Assembly: GCF_963576615.1 (NCBI RefSeq)
Contig: NC_088711.1
Coordinates: 12,199,869-12,263,868 of the forward strand
DNA from: Watersipora subatra
Lineage: Eukaryota > Bryozoa > Gymnolaemata > Cheilostomatida > Watersiporidae
Length of the DNA: 64,000 nt
Direction: 5' to 3'
Of the stretch, positions 1-11,700 are shown piece after piece; within the stretch, counting starts at the first letter, position 1, and each line of letters begins with the position of its first letter. The translations under genes were made by a program, and so were the position numbers. A model generated the notes under the pieces. That model was not told where the DNA came from. It worked only from the letters and a program-made list of their open reading frames with translations, and made no database searches.

Positions 1-423
1 CCACCATTGCTAGACATAATCATTCTTGCTCTCGTGGCCAACTCTGACAATGAAAGTTTTTCAACTGCTGAAATGAATTTTATCTGGGTAGCTACATCAA
101 TTGGTAACCCAGCCACAAAAGCACACTTCAATAAGGGTTCTGGTACAAATTGGCCAATCAGAGCTACTAGCCTACGCAAATCTGCCAGGTAGACATCAAC
201 AGTTTCTCTTTTTTTTTGTATATCCTTCTTTGTAGTTGCAGACAGAAAGAGTGGCACAAAAGATTTCAACTCCGTAACATTCTGCAAGCTCTAACTTGTC
301 ACACCACTCAGAAAAGTCACCACTCTTCTCTACGTCTTCATAGGTTTTAATTAAGTCTAAAAGTTCTACTGCCATTAGTGTCACACTTTTGCCGATATAG
401 CTTGTGGTATGTTTATCAAACAC
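1..423 (-). pseudogene. Frameshifted LTR-retrotransposon gag fragment
   Basis: On the minus strand a frame starting at 423 (FSEWCDKLELA) is continued in a different frame by one reading VYLADLRRLVALIGQF and LKCAFVAGLPIDVA down to base 1. The wording (hydrophobic helix, FVAGLP, LSELATRARMI) is that of capsid-like gag of Ty3/Gypsy-type elements. The frame is broken near 260-290, so this is a dead copy. The rest of the element would lie left of the window. Confidence 0.5.
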
Positions 424-958
424 TCAGTAAGCAACAGATCACTCTATTACGTTTATTCAAATCAAAAACGCAACTGAATAGTTCATGTACATAGTCTAAC
501 ACAGAGTCATTGCATCAAGCATGACGTAATGTAAGCATTGCGATAGGCTGTACATTCTACATAGGCAATACATTCTACATAACAGAGCTATCTAAAACTC
601 ATCAATAATATGTTTCATTTATATTTACCTGTGTGGGTGTTTGTGACATGAAATGCAACCCTCGAAAGCAAAGCATTTGGTGCATTGGTCGTAGCTTTTG
701 ACACTAGCAAGAGTTGAGTAGTCAGACGGCTATCGTTATATATGTTTGTCCAAGGCTTTGTATTAATAGTAAAAGCTGCTCTAGATAAAAACCTGTTTGA
801 AGCCATTTCCACAATTGTCCAAATGAGAATCACACTTTCTTGCTTAGTTTCTTAATATATAGTTAAGGGTACGTTAGCCTTAAATAATGTAACTTTTTGC
901 TAATCTTCTTATACGAATTTAGAACGCAACTAAATATCTCTTCTGTCCTTGACATAAA

Positions 959-1131
959 ATTGCGTTTAAATAGCCCCGCTCAGGGCCGTATAGCTTCGTA
1001 CTGAGTCCTGCGACCCAGCGTCGTATAGGGGTCCCGATACGACACTCCTGCGACCAACGGAAGCGCGTATGGGAGCTCCCTTGTTTCCAAACAAACAGGC
1101 CGCGCCCACTATTTTTATATAAGTTATAATG
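959..1131 (+). repeat. Dispersed repeat, copy A (first part)
   Basis: Begins TGCGTTTAAATAGCCCCGCT and ends TTTTTATATAAGTTA. The same block recurs at 1,809 (copy B), which lacks about 45 nt of its middle. The second part of copy A lies at 1,424-1,584, separated by about 290 bp not present in copy B. Family not recognised. Confidence 0.7.
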
Positions 1132-1423
1132 GAGAGGTTGCAACATTAACCAACAAAATTCACTCCCATGGACAGTTACTACGAAATTTATTGTTGTATT
1201 ATTCACCATTTGAACACAACTCCATACAAGAAGCTACCAATAGTTTTTGATCTAAAAAAATATAACCCTTTTAAGGCTCAAATTAAAACATGTCTTACCT
1301 AAATTGGCATATACCGGTAGCTCAAGTTTTTATTGGTTTTGTATCTGCAACCAGTTTCTGGTTTGGGTGTCTAGAAAAATTACGTTTTAATGTTTGTGTA
1401 AAAATCATGGATGCCACTACTAA

Positions 1424-1584
1424 ACAGATATGACATAGTGGCTGGCAGAAACATTCATTTGAATACTGTTTGTAGATACCGCTTTTTCATCTCTCCGTCT
1501 TACAAGTGCGCCAAGGTATGATCAGTTGAAAATCAATGAAGCAAACATATATGCAAAATATATTGTATACGGTATCGCAATACA
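1424..1584 (+). repeat. Dispersed repeat, copy A (second part)
   Basis: CAGATATGACATAGTGGCTG to the ATATTGTATACGGTA motif. It is closely matched by 1,935-2,086, where it follows the first part directly. Confidence 0.65.
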
Positions 1585-1808
1585 TATGTAAAACCAGGCT
1601 CAGGTAAGCAATTACTGATATTAAGATCATCTGCAAGTGATTAGATAAAAATATAGTTCATGTAGCAGTAACAAACAACAAAAACAAAACAATAGTGAAG
1701 TACATTTTGGAATTCTGTTAAAAAGGTTAACACTGCATTCGCAACACTGGTTTCAGGTGTGCAGTTGGATACTACTAATATTTTGACAATGTATTGAGGT
1801 GAAAAATA

Positions 1809-2086
1809 TTGCGTTTAAATAGCCCCGCTCAGGTGCAGTATAGCTTCACAGAGTCTTGCGACCAACGAAAGCGCATATGGGAGCTCCCTCGTTTCCAAAC
1901 AAACAGGCCACGCCTACTATTTTTATATAAGTTACAGATATGACATAGCGACTGGCAGCAATATTCATTTGAAGACTGTTTGTAGATACCTTTCCTTCAA
2001 CTCTCCGTTTCACAAGAGCGCCAAAGAACGATCAGCTGAAGATCGATTCAGCAAAACATATATGCAAAATATATTGTATACGGTAA
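1809..2086 (+). repeat. Dispersed repeat, copy B (continuous)
   Basis: Carries both halves of copy A joined without the 290-bp spacer, so the spacer in A is probably an insertion. Confidence 0.65.
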
Positions 2087-2194
2087 CCAAGTCTCACCAA
2101 ACTGTCCAACACTGCCAGGCTTATGAAAGATGCATAAGACGCATAAGACGCATGGCTGCTACTGCTCTGGTGTCGGCCTTCTATGGCCTTGTGC

Positions 2195-2334
2195 CTCTTG
2201 GCTCTCTCTGTCTGAGGGTGCGGTCTCTTGTGAGCAAATACAGTAGGGATAGCTCCAGTTTTCAAACGTCTCTTCTCAGTCTTAGTCAGGGTAAACCAAT
2301 GCTCTTCAAAATGTTTCAGGTAAATATTGATCAA
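2195..2334 (-). pseudogene. THAP-domain-like fragment
   Basis: The minus-strand frame reads KHFEEHWFTLTKTEKRRLKT followed by GAIPTVF, the pattern of the C-terminal half of a THAP zinc finger (HF..., then RRLK.GA.PT.F). The cysteine of the C-x2-H pair is a Tyr here and the N-terminal C-x-C half is not seen nearby. It is probably a remnant of a THAP gene or of a P-element-type transposase. Confidence 0.35.
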
Positions 2335-3044
2335 ACATATATATCATACATACTATATCATATAATTGTCAGTACACACATAAAATCAGGCCAGTAAGTA
2401 CATGTATAAGCAGTATAATTGCAGGCCTAAGGCTGCTGCTTGATTTTCTTCTTAAAACATATATTGATACGATCCATGTCATGGTGACGGTGGTGGTAAA
2501 GACTTCCTGTTTTTATCTACAATTCACCCAAATCAATGATACTCCACTCATTACTTTCTTTAATTCCCCTCGAGCCTAAAACAACAACTAGCTAAATGCC
2601 ATCAATGTTCCAGAAAAAGTACTAGAAAAAAGCAGATATACTATTATTATGAAAAAGGAACCCACCTCATAGAGTGCAGCTGCGTTGCCTGGCTCTAGAA
2701 GTTTAGGAACTCTTGGGTCTCTGTTTGCATCCGACCTATTGACATTTTGAATATGTATGTTTCTCAGTTAAACTGTCTCGAGGAAACCAAAATAACTGGA
2801 AACCGGCTTCAGATCGGTTTGTGCCACCTGCCCAGCAACTAACCATTTTTATAACCAAACTGCAATCGCATCTACGAGGCAAATGATCGAACAAGCTTTA
2901 AAAATTATTTCGGCGCTCGTTTTTGCTTAGACAGGTATTAATCAGATTAAAAATGATCGGAAACCACACTTCGTGTATATGGTTAGAAAGTAAAATTTTT
3001 GCTTTTCAAATGGTGTTGTATAGGTCTAAGTCAACGATCTTGTT

Positions 3045-3190
3045 CCTTCCAAAAAGTGAGGTATTGAGAGCGAGGTATGAATATTCCATTAAAGATCAGT
3101 ATGTTGATTGGGTTTGTTTGGAAACAAGCATTTTTGTTTCAGGTTTTGGTCGCAGGGCTCTGTGAAGCTATACGGCTCTGGTCCCACCTA
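3045..3190 (-). repeat. Dispersed repeat, copy C (inverted, partial)
   Basis: In reverse orientation, GTTTGTTTGGAAACAAG and GAAGCTATACGGCTCTGG match the complement of copies A and B. Diverged and truncated. Confidence 0.45.
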
Positions 3191-3292
3191 GCAAAGACCA
3201 GCATAGAGATACCCATAAACCTTACATTATGATGTAACAGAATATGCATGAATGTATATATATATACATGTATGTATATATATATACGTATA

Positions 3293-3660
3293 CTAGCTGT
3301 GCTGCCCGGCGTTGTCCGGGTATTAAATACCAGCTTAAAAACAATGAGAGGTAATAAGAGTTTCCTGCCACTTGCCATTAGCCTGGCACATTGCCAATGG
3401 ATAATTTGAGTAAGCTTACTAATAAGAGCTACCGCTTCTCATGACGTTACGCCATCACATTACATTGTGACGGAGAGCGGTAGCATATTTGCTCTCATAT
3501 ACCGGCATGTATCGCCTAAGGAATATATCAAGCTTGTGTGACTGAATTGATAAGGCGTTGAACTGGTGAAATGGAGGGTCCGAGATCAAATCTTCTGCCA
3601 TATGGATTATGTTTTCCAAGATTTTAAAAGCTATAGCTGGAATACATATAGCTGGCCTAT
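3293..3660 (-). mobile_element. Non-autonomous Helitron, copy 1 (3' end intact, 5' end lost)
   Basis: On the minus strand the 3' end reads ...CCGGGCAGCACAGCTAG/T: a GC-rich hairpin a few bases before CTAG, next to a host T, as in Helitrons. The body shares GCCACTTGCCATTAGCCTGG and AGCTATAGCTGGA with copies 2 and 3. The expected 5' TCTATATA... end is replaced by (TA)n. Confidence 0.6.
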
Positions 3661-3665
3661 ATATA

Positions 3666-3667
<2 letters not shown>

Positions 3668-3716
<49 letters not shown>
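3668..3716. repeat. (TA)n microsatellite left of the ribozyme element
   Basis: About 24 TA dinucleotides directly before the first hammerhead copy. Confidence 0.95.
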
Positions 3717-3718
<2 letters not shown>

Positions 3719-3727
3719 CAGCTCTGA

Positions 3728-3771
3728 GCTGCACTGATGAGGCTTCAATAGCCGAAACAGTAGTCTGTAGC
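3728..3771 (+). ncRNA. Type I hammerhead ribozyme, copy 1 (helix III damaged)
   Basis: Helix I GCTGCA pairs with TGTAGC. The core CTGATGA (3,734-3,740), helix II GGCT/AGCC with a 5-nt loop, then GAAA and GTC (cleavage after C3765) are all present. Helix III is CAGTAG, two bases shorter than copy 2, leaving about one base pair. Confidence 0.8.
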
Positions 3772-3985
3772 ATGAGTATTATGCTCCCTCACTTCGGTTT
3801 GGTTGAGCGCTCTGTGAGAGGTGCGGCACTACTAGCCTTTGTGCAAAGCTCATCACTTTTATGATTTGAGCACTCTGGTGCCAGCACATTGACTTTCTTA
3901 AAGTCTGTGAAGCAACTTAGTTGTTTCGTGGCAGGAAGTCAACTCTCATTGGTAATGGGATTTGTGTCCCTTGCTTAAGCTCTGA

Positions 3986-4031
3986 GCTGCACTGATGAGG
4001 CTTCAATAGCCGAAACAGTACTGTCTGTAGC
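3986..4031 (+). ncRNA. Type I hammerhead ribozyme, copy 2 (intact core)
   Basis: Helix I GCTGCA/TGTAGC (6 bp with one G-U), CTGATGA, helix II GGCT/AGCC, GAAA, helix III CAG-TA-CTG, then TC with the cleavage site after C4025. CAGTACTG is itself a palindrome, so two molecules could share helix III, as known for short-stem hammerheads that act as dimers. Confidence 0.85.

Positions 4032-4033
<2 letters not shown>

Positions 4034-4096
<63 letters not shown>
4034..4096. repeat. (TA)n microsatellite right of the ribozyme element
   Basis: About 30 TA units with one AA interruption, between the ribozyme element and Helitron copy 2. Confidence 0.95.
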
Positions 4097-4099
<3 letters not shown>

Positions 4100-4112
4100 C
4101 ATATATACATAA

Positions 4113-4563
4113 CTAGACGAATGCCCGGCGTTGCACGCGTATTAAAAACAACTTACAAACAGTTGCACGTTAATGTAGTTGCTTGCCATTAGCCTGACAC
4201 ATTGCCAATGGCTAATTTGAGTACGCTACTCGCCTTATTGCTAAACTGACCAATATGAGCCGTGAGAGCAAGCTTTAGTTGTGTAACGCAGAATGCTATG
4301 CCTATTTTAACCAACATAACAGCCCATATGGCCTCAGAATTCAATGCATCTCATGTAGATTAATTGATAACATATTATTTGCTTGATGAACAGGAGGTTG
4401 CAAGATCAAATCCAGCGTGAATCTCAGAGCCGTAAATTGAGTCTCGTAAATCCGCGGATTTGATCTCGTATCTTGAAATCCAGGTATTTCATTCCTAAAT
4501 TTTAATAGCTATAGCTGAACAAACCGAAACACACACAAACTTTGAGATTTAAATATATATAGA
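4113..4563 (-). mobile_element. Non-autonomous Helitron, copy 2 (complete, 451 bp)
   Basis: Read on the minus strand it starts A/TCTATATATATTTAAATCTC and ends ...CCGGGCATTCGTCTAG/T, so both the 5' TC and 3' CTAG ends and the A-T target are present. It has no ORF. A GATCAAATCC box preceded by a tRNA-like stretch lies on the plus strand at 4,350-4,415. Confidence 0.7.
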
Positions 4564-4619
4564 TTGTTTCCACACCCCTATGAACCCAAGTGGGTAGTAA
4601 TGTCTACTAGTTTGAGCAC

Positions 4620-4865
4620 TCATCTACAGAGCTTAGTCGTTCTCAAAAGCGTGTTTTTCTGCAACTGACTTGTGTTGATTGTTGCTGGTATCTGGGCAAG
4701 CCACATTTGATGTGTAGGGGTTACTACACCCAATGCTCCACCGGGATTACTACTGGAATTGCAGTCGTTCTTATATGTCAAGATAGCTGGCTGGTTTGCA
4801 CAGATCTGTTTGTCAGTCTGGATGTAAAAGCCCCAGAGGTCATTTTTATTGACCATGTCAGGTGC
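4620..4865 (-). pseudogene. LINE reverse-transcriptase-type polyprotein, C-terminal remnant
   Basis: The minus-strand frame reads GALGVVTPTHQMWLAQIP, then TSQLQKNTLLRTTKL. This resembles the conserved tail downstream of RT in many animal LINE proteins (GALGxV...WL..I......QK.ALLGTA). It is short, without the RT core. Confidence 0.4.
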
Positions 4866-5152
4866 TTCCCATCAATATTATGGTTTAGTAAGTTTTGGAG
4901 GTTTGGAATGTTAATCATATTCCTCTTCATTAGTGTTTCATTGTCAAATCAACCGAGTGGAATTTAGCCAGCAACTTGCCTATGGTGGCCATGAAGGCTG
5001 TATAAGTTTTTATGCTCTCATCTTTGTTCACTATCTGCTGTACACTTTTGCACCCATCTTTCCCACTATCGCACTATTTTAGCACTACCACACCTTAGGT
5101 GGAGTGCTCCATCCATGGTCAGCAACTTACAAGTTTTATGATGGATTTCTCA

Positions 5153-5198
5153 ATAGATATAATAAACCCATTATTATTTATGGGTTTATTATATCTAT
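5153..5198. repeat. Perfect fold-back, 18-bp stem, 10-nt loop
   Basis: Arms 5,153-5,170 (ATAGATATAATAAACCCA) and 5,181-5,198 are exact complements. Confidence 0.9.
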
Positions 5199-5399
5199 GA
5201 ATTTCCCAGTCCACTTTATTATGCCAGGTAGGTACCTTATAACTAGCAGTGCATAGGGCCATAGGCATTGATGTGGTTCCTTGCATTGATCTGGCTTCGC
5301 ACGACTTGCCAACCGCGTTTCTTGTATACAGTAACGGCTTTGTGACGGCCTTGTGACGCACTTGGATTTTTATAGTTTAGGTTGCTCTTTATAATCCTA

Positions 5400-8105
5400 T
5401 AAACCCCCCTCCTCTATATCCTTGATGGCACCAGTCGGCCAATTTGTATATAAATGTATATGTGTATATATTAGTACAGCTATTATACATTTGTTCCAGG
5501 GTTGTCAGGGTTGTAATGAATTAGAACTAGAATGCGTCACCACAGTGCAGTACGCAGTAATTTTGCAGTGGATTGCAACTTTCTAATGCACTTTCCAACG
5601 CATTCTTCAGAACTTGAAACTGCATACGTACTGTGACTGTGCATTAGTATGAAGTTAATCGTGTGGATCAACCGACGCTGTTGTCTTTTCAAGCATCTTT
5701 ACGGCATTGTATAAAATTATCAGATGCTATGTTCAGCAAGATCATGAACTTTAGCTCTAACACCATATCGTTTTGAAATATGGAGACAGGCATTATCACC
5801 ATTCTGATCAATGAAACTGGGGTCTCCGTATTATAATTTCATTAACATTATATATTAAAACCATGATAGATTTTCATTTCAATATATACAACATACTAAT
5901 GGTGGTCAATTATGTTGCAATCGAATAGTGATACACATTCTCAAGTTTGTGCAGCATTCACATCTCGCAATCAAGTCAACTCGACACTCGATTCTGTGCT
6001 ACTTGACTAGTTGATACTTGATTTAGTTTTCAGGAAAATTTGCTGTGCATGTATGTATGATGTAATACAAAAGTTCCTACTACATCTAGCACCGTGAAAT
6101 GCGGATTAGCATTTCGGATTAGCATCCCACTGCATACAGCACAGCACCCTGTGCAGTAAGTAATACCGCCACCGAACCAATACTGCTTACCACTATTTAG
6201 AAAATAGTTGTACTGCGCGGTAATAAAAGTTTGTAATGCAATTATACTGCATGGCTATGAAATGTTTGCTCCCGCACTGCTAATGCAACTAACTACATAG
6301 ATATCCAAGCAAAGGTTTACTGCAACTGCAATGCATTTTACATCTGGGCATCGGTGAGTACTTATCAATACGCAGTTATGGTCACAAACCTGATTTGTTC
6401 CTATTGTTTTTTGAAATCCATAAATTTACACATTTTCAGGATTATTATATATTTAGCTTGTACTCAGACTCAGAGCTACATACAGGAAGACCTACCAACC
6501 TAGTGGTGTGTAATGTCATAAGAGTTATGCTCCCTTGCTATCCTAATGTTTTTCAACGCACAATTAAAAGGTTACGCGTGGTCCCCACAAGAAAAGGTAC
6601 TACCTCATAACACTAGGGTACTATTAGCTTGTGTGCATTCGACAAAAGTTGAAGTCACTAACAGCATACTAGGCGCTTCCTTTGGTCAATACCAAAACCT
6701 TCCAACTCTACTGTAGCAGCCATCCTTTACACTATTTTTGGTCTTCTGCAACAGTGTAATCTTTCTGTATTCATTATTATATTTTGTGCTATTATATTTT
6801 ATTCCAATACTATATCAATGCAAGCGTCCTATTTCACTTGTTGGCGGCTGATAAATATCATACAAATTTTATACCATTCAACTATGATTGTGTGCATCAC
6901 TTGCATGAGAAGAGCAGATAATTTCTAAAGGTAACTTCCCATGATAGTATAGACATTGCCTTAGGTGGCAAATTCTAAGGTCAATGGTTTCATATGCATT
7001 TGAGTCATCAATATCACTACTTTCTACTTGCGTGGGAACTGCCTTCTAAAAATTGTACGCAAATAATTTACCAATCAACTCAACTATCAACAGCCGTTAT
7101 AGGTGGGATTGATTTGGTCAAAACTAATGCAACAATGCTGATCAAAACACAAAAGTTGTAAGGCAAGTGACTATTTGCACCAGATTACAATACGGTGCTC
7201 TCTCACTATTAAATTCAGTATTTGTCTAATTGATCTGTCTCTGGCAACACCTAGAAACTGAATAGCCATCCTCTGTCTGCTCAGTATTCTCAACATTGCC
7301 CTGCACTTTTTCTCGTGAAACCGTAACTATTAGGAACAGAAATGTTATAGAACTACCTGTCCATGCAATTAACTTAGTGGTGATAAATGTAATTATTTAC
7401 TATATACAGCCACAAGTGATTGCTATCAATGTAATGACCGGCACATAGGGACAGGTCTGTTATACATGCTGACATGATGATCAGCGTTACCATGTTCTTA
7501 TAGCAAGAAACCATAGAGATAAGTTATTCTTAGCTATTTGTTAGTTTTCAACATGGCATACTTGCATAAACCAGCAACCCTTTGAAGCTGATAGTTTACA
7601 TTTTTTGTCAAAAATGAGAGAAACTCATGCTAATGGGTGTGTAGACCAACACAAGAAGTTACTATACATATTAGTACAGTATATCCTCTAGGATACACCA
7701 CCCAGGGAGGAATAAGTTCCAACATCTAACAACATATTATCACAGGACTCTAGACATGCAGCTACTACGCGAGTGATATTTTTGCAATAGAACTTGAGCT
7801 AAATTAGCGATTCAAGTAAAAAAATTGTGTTAGCAACGCCCTCATACTAGTAGACATGGGCAATGAAATTTACTCTTGTGAATCTACAGTAATACATATG
7901 ACTGTCATAAGCTTCACATATGCTGCGGCACTATTACCCTCTGAACTGCTCTAAATGGGCATTAAAGTTCTTCAATTCAAACAAAAGCCCAGGTGTATAC
8001 TCACTAAAGGACAGCGGATAGTCAACAGTGTTTGGAACTAACATATGATACTAAGACAAGAGATATTTACTATCAGGATTACGGGCGTGTAGACTTATCC
8101 CTTCC
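5400..8105. other. Non-coding stretch left of the DNAJC14 gene
   Basis: No ORF with coding character was found on either strand. The part 5,520-6,330 is rich in scattered ACTGC/GCAGT words on both strands and may be an old inverted-repeat element; I could not define its ends. Confidence 0.5.
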
Positions 8106-8111
8106 TTTATT
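8106..8111 (-). terminator. Candidate polyadenylation signal for the DNAJC14 gene
   Basis: AATAAA on the minus strand, about 670 nt past the stop codon. It is the nearest canonical hexamer I noticed on that side. There is no transcript evidence. Confidence 0.3.
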
Positions 8112-8781
8112 TAATCTTTCAAGTCAAAAAGCTCAGGCCAACTGGGATAGTGAAAACTGAAAAACTTTGAGCGGTGTATTTAAGGCGTGAGACAGTGAAG
8201 TGGTATTTCTTTTATAAGGAACAACTAATAAAGCAAACGAGTGTTGATAGAACTACTAAAATCGCAATTAGGTAACAAAAATATTTACTGTTACAGCATT
8301 TGAAGCTCCCAGTGAGAAAAAATATTGACAAAAAAAATAATCTAAAACTTTGTGTTTGGTTTTAAGTGAGTCGCACACGAGACATGAGATGATTGTTCAG
8401 AAAACTGTGTTGCGTTTCATCAAAGCAGCCGAGCAGAACTAGAACAAATAGCATCACCTACCCTTGCCTAATACTTCATGACAACTACCATGGGGTGTGT
8501 GAAATACCGAGTTCTAGCAAAGTGAGAGGCTCGTGGCTCACCAGCCTCTGAACTTTACATAGTCATCCGATGCATCTAGCTAGAGATGAGTGTGTGCAGG
8601 TGACAGGTGTAGTTTAAACCAGCTATTAGCAAACATGTGCAGTTCTACTTGGATGAAAGCAAAACTATCTCGTCAATGACAAGATACAGCATGTTCATCT
8701 AATCCAAAGCGTAGACAACAGTAGGATTTCCCAAAACCAGTCCTGATAGGCGATAGGTGGTCACAAGGTTTGTCAAGTGCG

Positions 8782-11700
8782 CTAACGACGTTTCGCTCGT
8801 CGCTTTCCTTTTTTACTAGAAGCTGGTGTAGACTTGTTTGTAGAGCTATCCGTTTGAGAGTTGGCAGGGTTGGCAGGTTTACCAGGTGTAAATGGAGAAT
8901 TTTGTTGAGGAAACAAATTCTTTATCAAGTTCTCTAAGTTTTCCATATCACGAGCACCACTGGAGAAGAGACAAATCGACATCAAAACTAAACATTAGGG
9001 ATAACTTTGGATGCATCAGTGTATATTTGCTGTATATTTGTAGCAACAAAAGCACAGAGTCTGTAAAATACAGAAACATAAACATATACGATGAGAGTAG
9101 CATTCAGTCAACTTATACCTTCTTTTACTAAGGGTTATGGCATACGATGAATATTCTTTTTACAAATATTCAATTTAGTTAAAAATATTGTAGTATTCTG
9201 AAAAAGGTCAAAGCAACATTACAGAGAACACTGACTACAAAACAGCACATATACATTAGATCAGACAGTTCACAAAATACTGTCTGTAAACATCAGATAG
9301 TTATGCTTACGAGCCACGGGTGTTTTTGTTAAATCCATGTGAGGAAAAACAGCCTTTAAACACATAAGTTGCCACTACATGATTTTAAAGTTTCATTGTG
9401 ATTGTGAAACCAAGAGTACACAATGTGCCATTATAAGGTACTATAAAAGGTACTAACCCAAGACCAGAATCAGCTCGAGAGGAGTTGCCTCCATTAGGTG
9501 AATTTATTTTAACTTGGACGCCGTGAGAGTTAGGCCTCATGCTATTGTCTAGTCCCTGTAAAGTAAATGGAATCGAGCACTATACAAGGACAACAGTCAG
9601 ATATTTAGCTTATATAATTTAATAATTGAACCCAACCGCAAACACTAAGAGTAATGCCATAACAAAGTATTAGAATAGAAAATGTCTTCCAGAATATATA
9701 CAAAACATGCTACCAATGCTATTCACATGTTCAAATTCTTTGAATAGCAAGCAATAGAAAATTTGCCACACAACCCATATAGCAAGTAGCTAAAAGACAA
9801 ATTCACTAGGCTCAAATCGATGAGTGTCTAATTTTATTAAGATAATGCTTAAACAAGTTTCTAAAGAGAAGGCAACTCACAACACAGACCAAACAGCACA
9901 CTTCATAAATGTTTTTAGCACTCACTTATTCCAATTTTTAATAATTTGAAACATTTTAGGTTCAAAACCAGCTAGTTCTTCTAGCATTAATAAACTAGTT
10001 CAATGAGGGTATATCATCATACAAGGACGTGAGGTCTAAAAGAACAATAAGCGCTTACAGCTAAACGGGTGGAGACAAATTCTAATATAAACCTTACCTG
10101 GCACACTACCCAGTCCGTAACTTCATATATTGTATTTTGCATGCATGCGTAAAAATGCCATTTGAAGCCCATAAATGTTGTTTCTGCCCAAATTTCACCC
10201 TGCAAAATAACCAAACAGATTACAAGAAATGAAACAGTGGACCAGCAAAAGCCTCCACCCTCTTCAAATGCAAATGACTTGGTAGGTAAATGAGAGGAAA
10301 AGAAAAAGACAGTGACACAATAATTACAGGAAATTCTCCATTGTATGTTACTGTTGTCTTTAATTCTCTGTAGAAATTCACAGTAATATGGTACAGCCTT
10401 CATTTACTTCACTGACGCTGGCTTTCATTTGAGGCTTGCGAGTGTTGCGGTATTTTCATGCAATGTCTTTTTCAATTATTAGCATGAGGTATTCATGGGT
10501 CCTTACTAAAATAATACAAAAAATTTAAACTCGCTTGGATTTTTGTGCTTTCTCGGAAAAAACCAGCTATCGAGTCACTCTAGCTTTAATAGGTATCATC
10601 CTTTCCTTGGACATTATCCGCTGACAGTCAGCAGGCTTCTAGGCGCACACAAAATTGATTATTGATCTTCCTGTTGAACATTCAACTCAGATTAATATAT
10701 AATAGTGGTAATTTAGTCTGTAGCTCAAGGGCTTTAGAACTGGAGCGGGCTACAGGGCAGTGTCCGCAAGAAAAGACCATGCGTGTCAACCACTGGCTTC
10801 CTTCTAAGGCATTGCATCCAAACAAATTTGAAGATGAGAAGATTTAAAACGAAATTACTGACTGAAGAGCGGTGTCCTATTATCCTATATGTCCTAAGAG
10901 AATGTCCTATTATGAAAAAAAAGAACATCAAGCTGGAGAAACAGGACTACCAGCTCATCGAAAGTCGTCATTACATTAAGTGCATTAACACGAGTCTACT
11001 CATTCAAGAGCTTGACTAAACCCTTCTCTGTTTCTAACTGCAATAAAAATACTTGCGATGACATCAACATACCGAAATTACTGAAACAAAAGTCACTTAC
11101 TTCCTTTGCAGCGTGATAGCAACGGCAGCCATTGCATTTCCTAGCACTATAGACGGGCCTTTCTATTGGGTACCTTCTATGACGCTTGTCACACTTATTA
11201 CAATGTATCCATCTAGCAGCCTGCAAAAGAGAAGATAATGAGTGCAATCGGGTATGAATCGCAGCCACATCTGTTCACAAGACTCTTCTGCTAAGAGCAA
11301 GGGAGCGCCGCTTATAAAACATGTGCTTTCCTTGCAAAACCTCATGTTTTAAATCATAACAACTATAAAACGATATCAGCATAATTCTGAATTTCCAATT
11401 ATGCGTCTAAATATGGGGCATCTCAATGTTTCAAAAATGTTTTCTTGTTAAATAAAAGCCTGACTTATTAACACTTGTAATAATTTTCATTTAAATTGGG
11501 ATTAAATTTAAACCACTTTGATTCAATAGAACTTGTTTATTAATGACATAAAAACAAATTGTTCTAAAAACGTATTAATAGTAAGTTGTGTTGCTTTTAG
11601 CCAATTGAACGTACGTATTGCTAATTGGTTAGCTATTAGGCAAACGTAGAAATAATATGATGCTCTTAATGAGAAACAGCGGTTTCATAAATCAGTACCT

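Larger units (their letters stand above)
3717..4035 (+). mobile_element. Retrozyme-like element: one 260-nt unit bounded by two hammerhead ribozymes
   Basis: Two direct copies of a hammerhead ribozyme (3,728-3,771 and 3,986-4,031) lie 260 nt apart from cleavage site to cleavage site. The whole sits between (TA)n tracts and has no ORF of its own. Type I hammerheads with very short helix III in direct repeats of a few hundred nt are the mark of metazoan retrozymes, which make small circular RNAs, and of the terminal repeats of Penelope-like elements. No reverse transcriptase was seen, so it is non-autonomous. Reading of the core is direct; assignment to retrozymes is inference. Confidence 0.8.

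Noticed and set aside
919-1209. 96-codon minus-strand frame
   Set aside because: Lies inside dispersed repeat copy A; the related copy B has no such frame.
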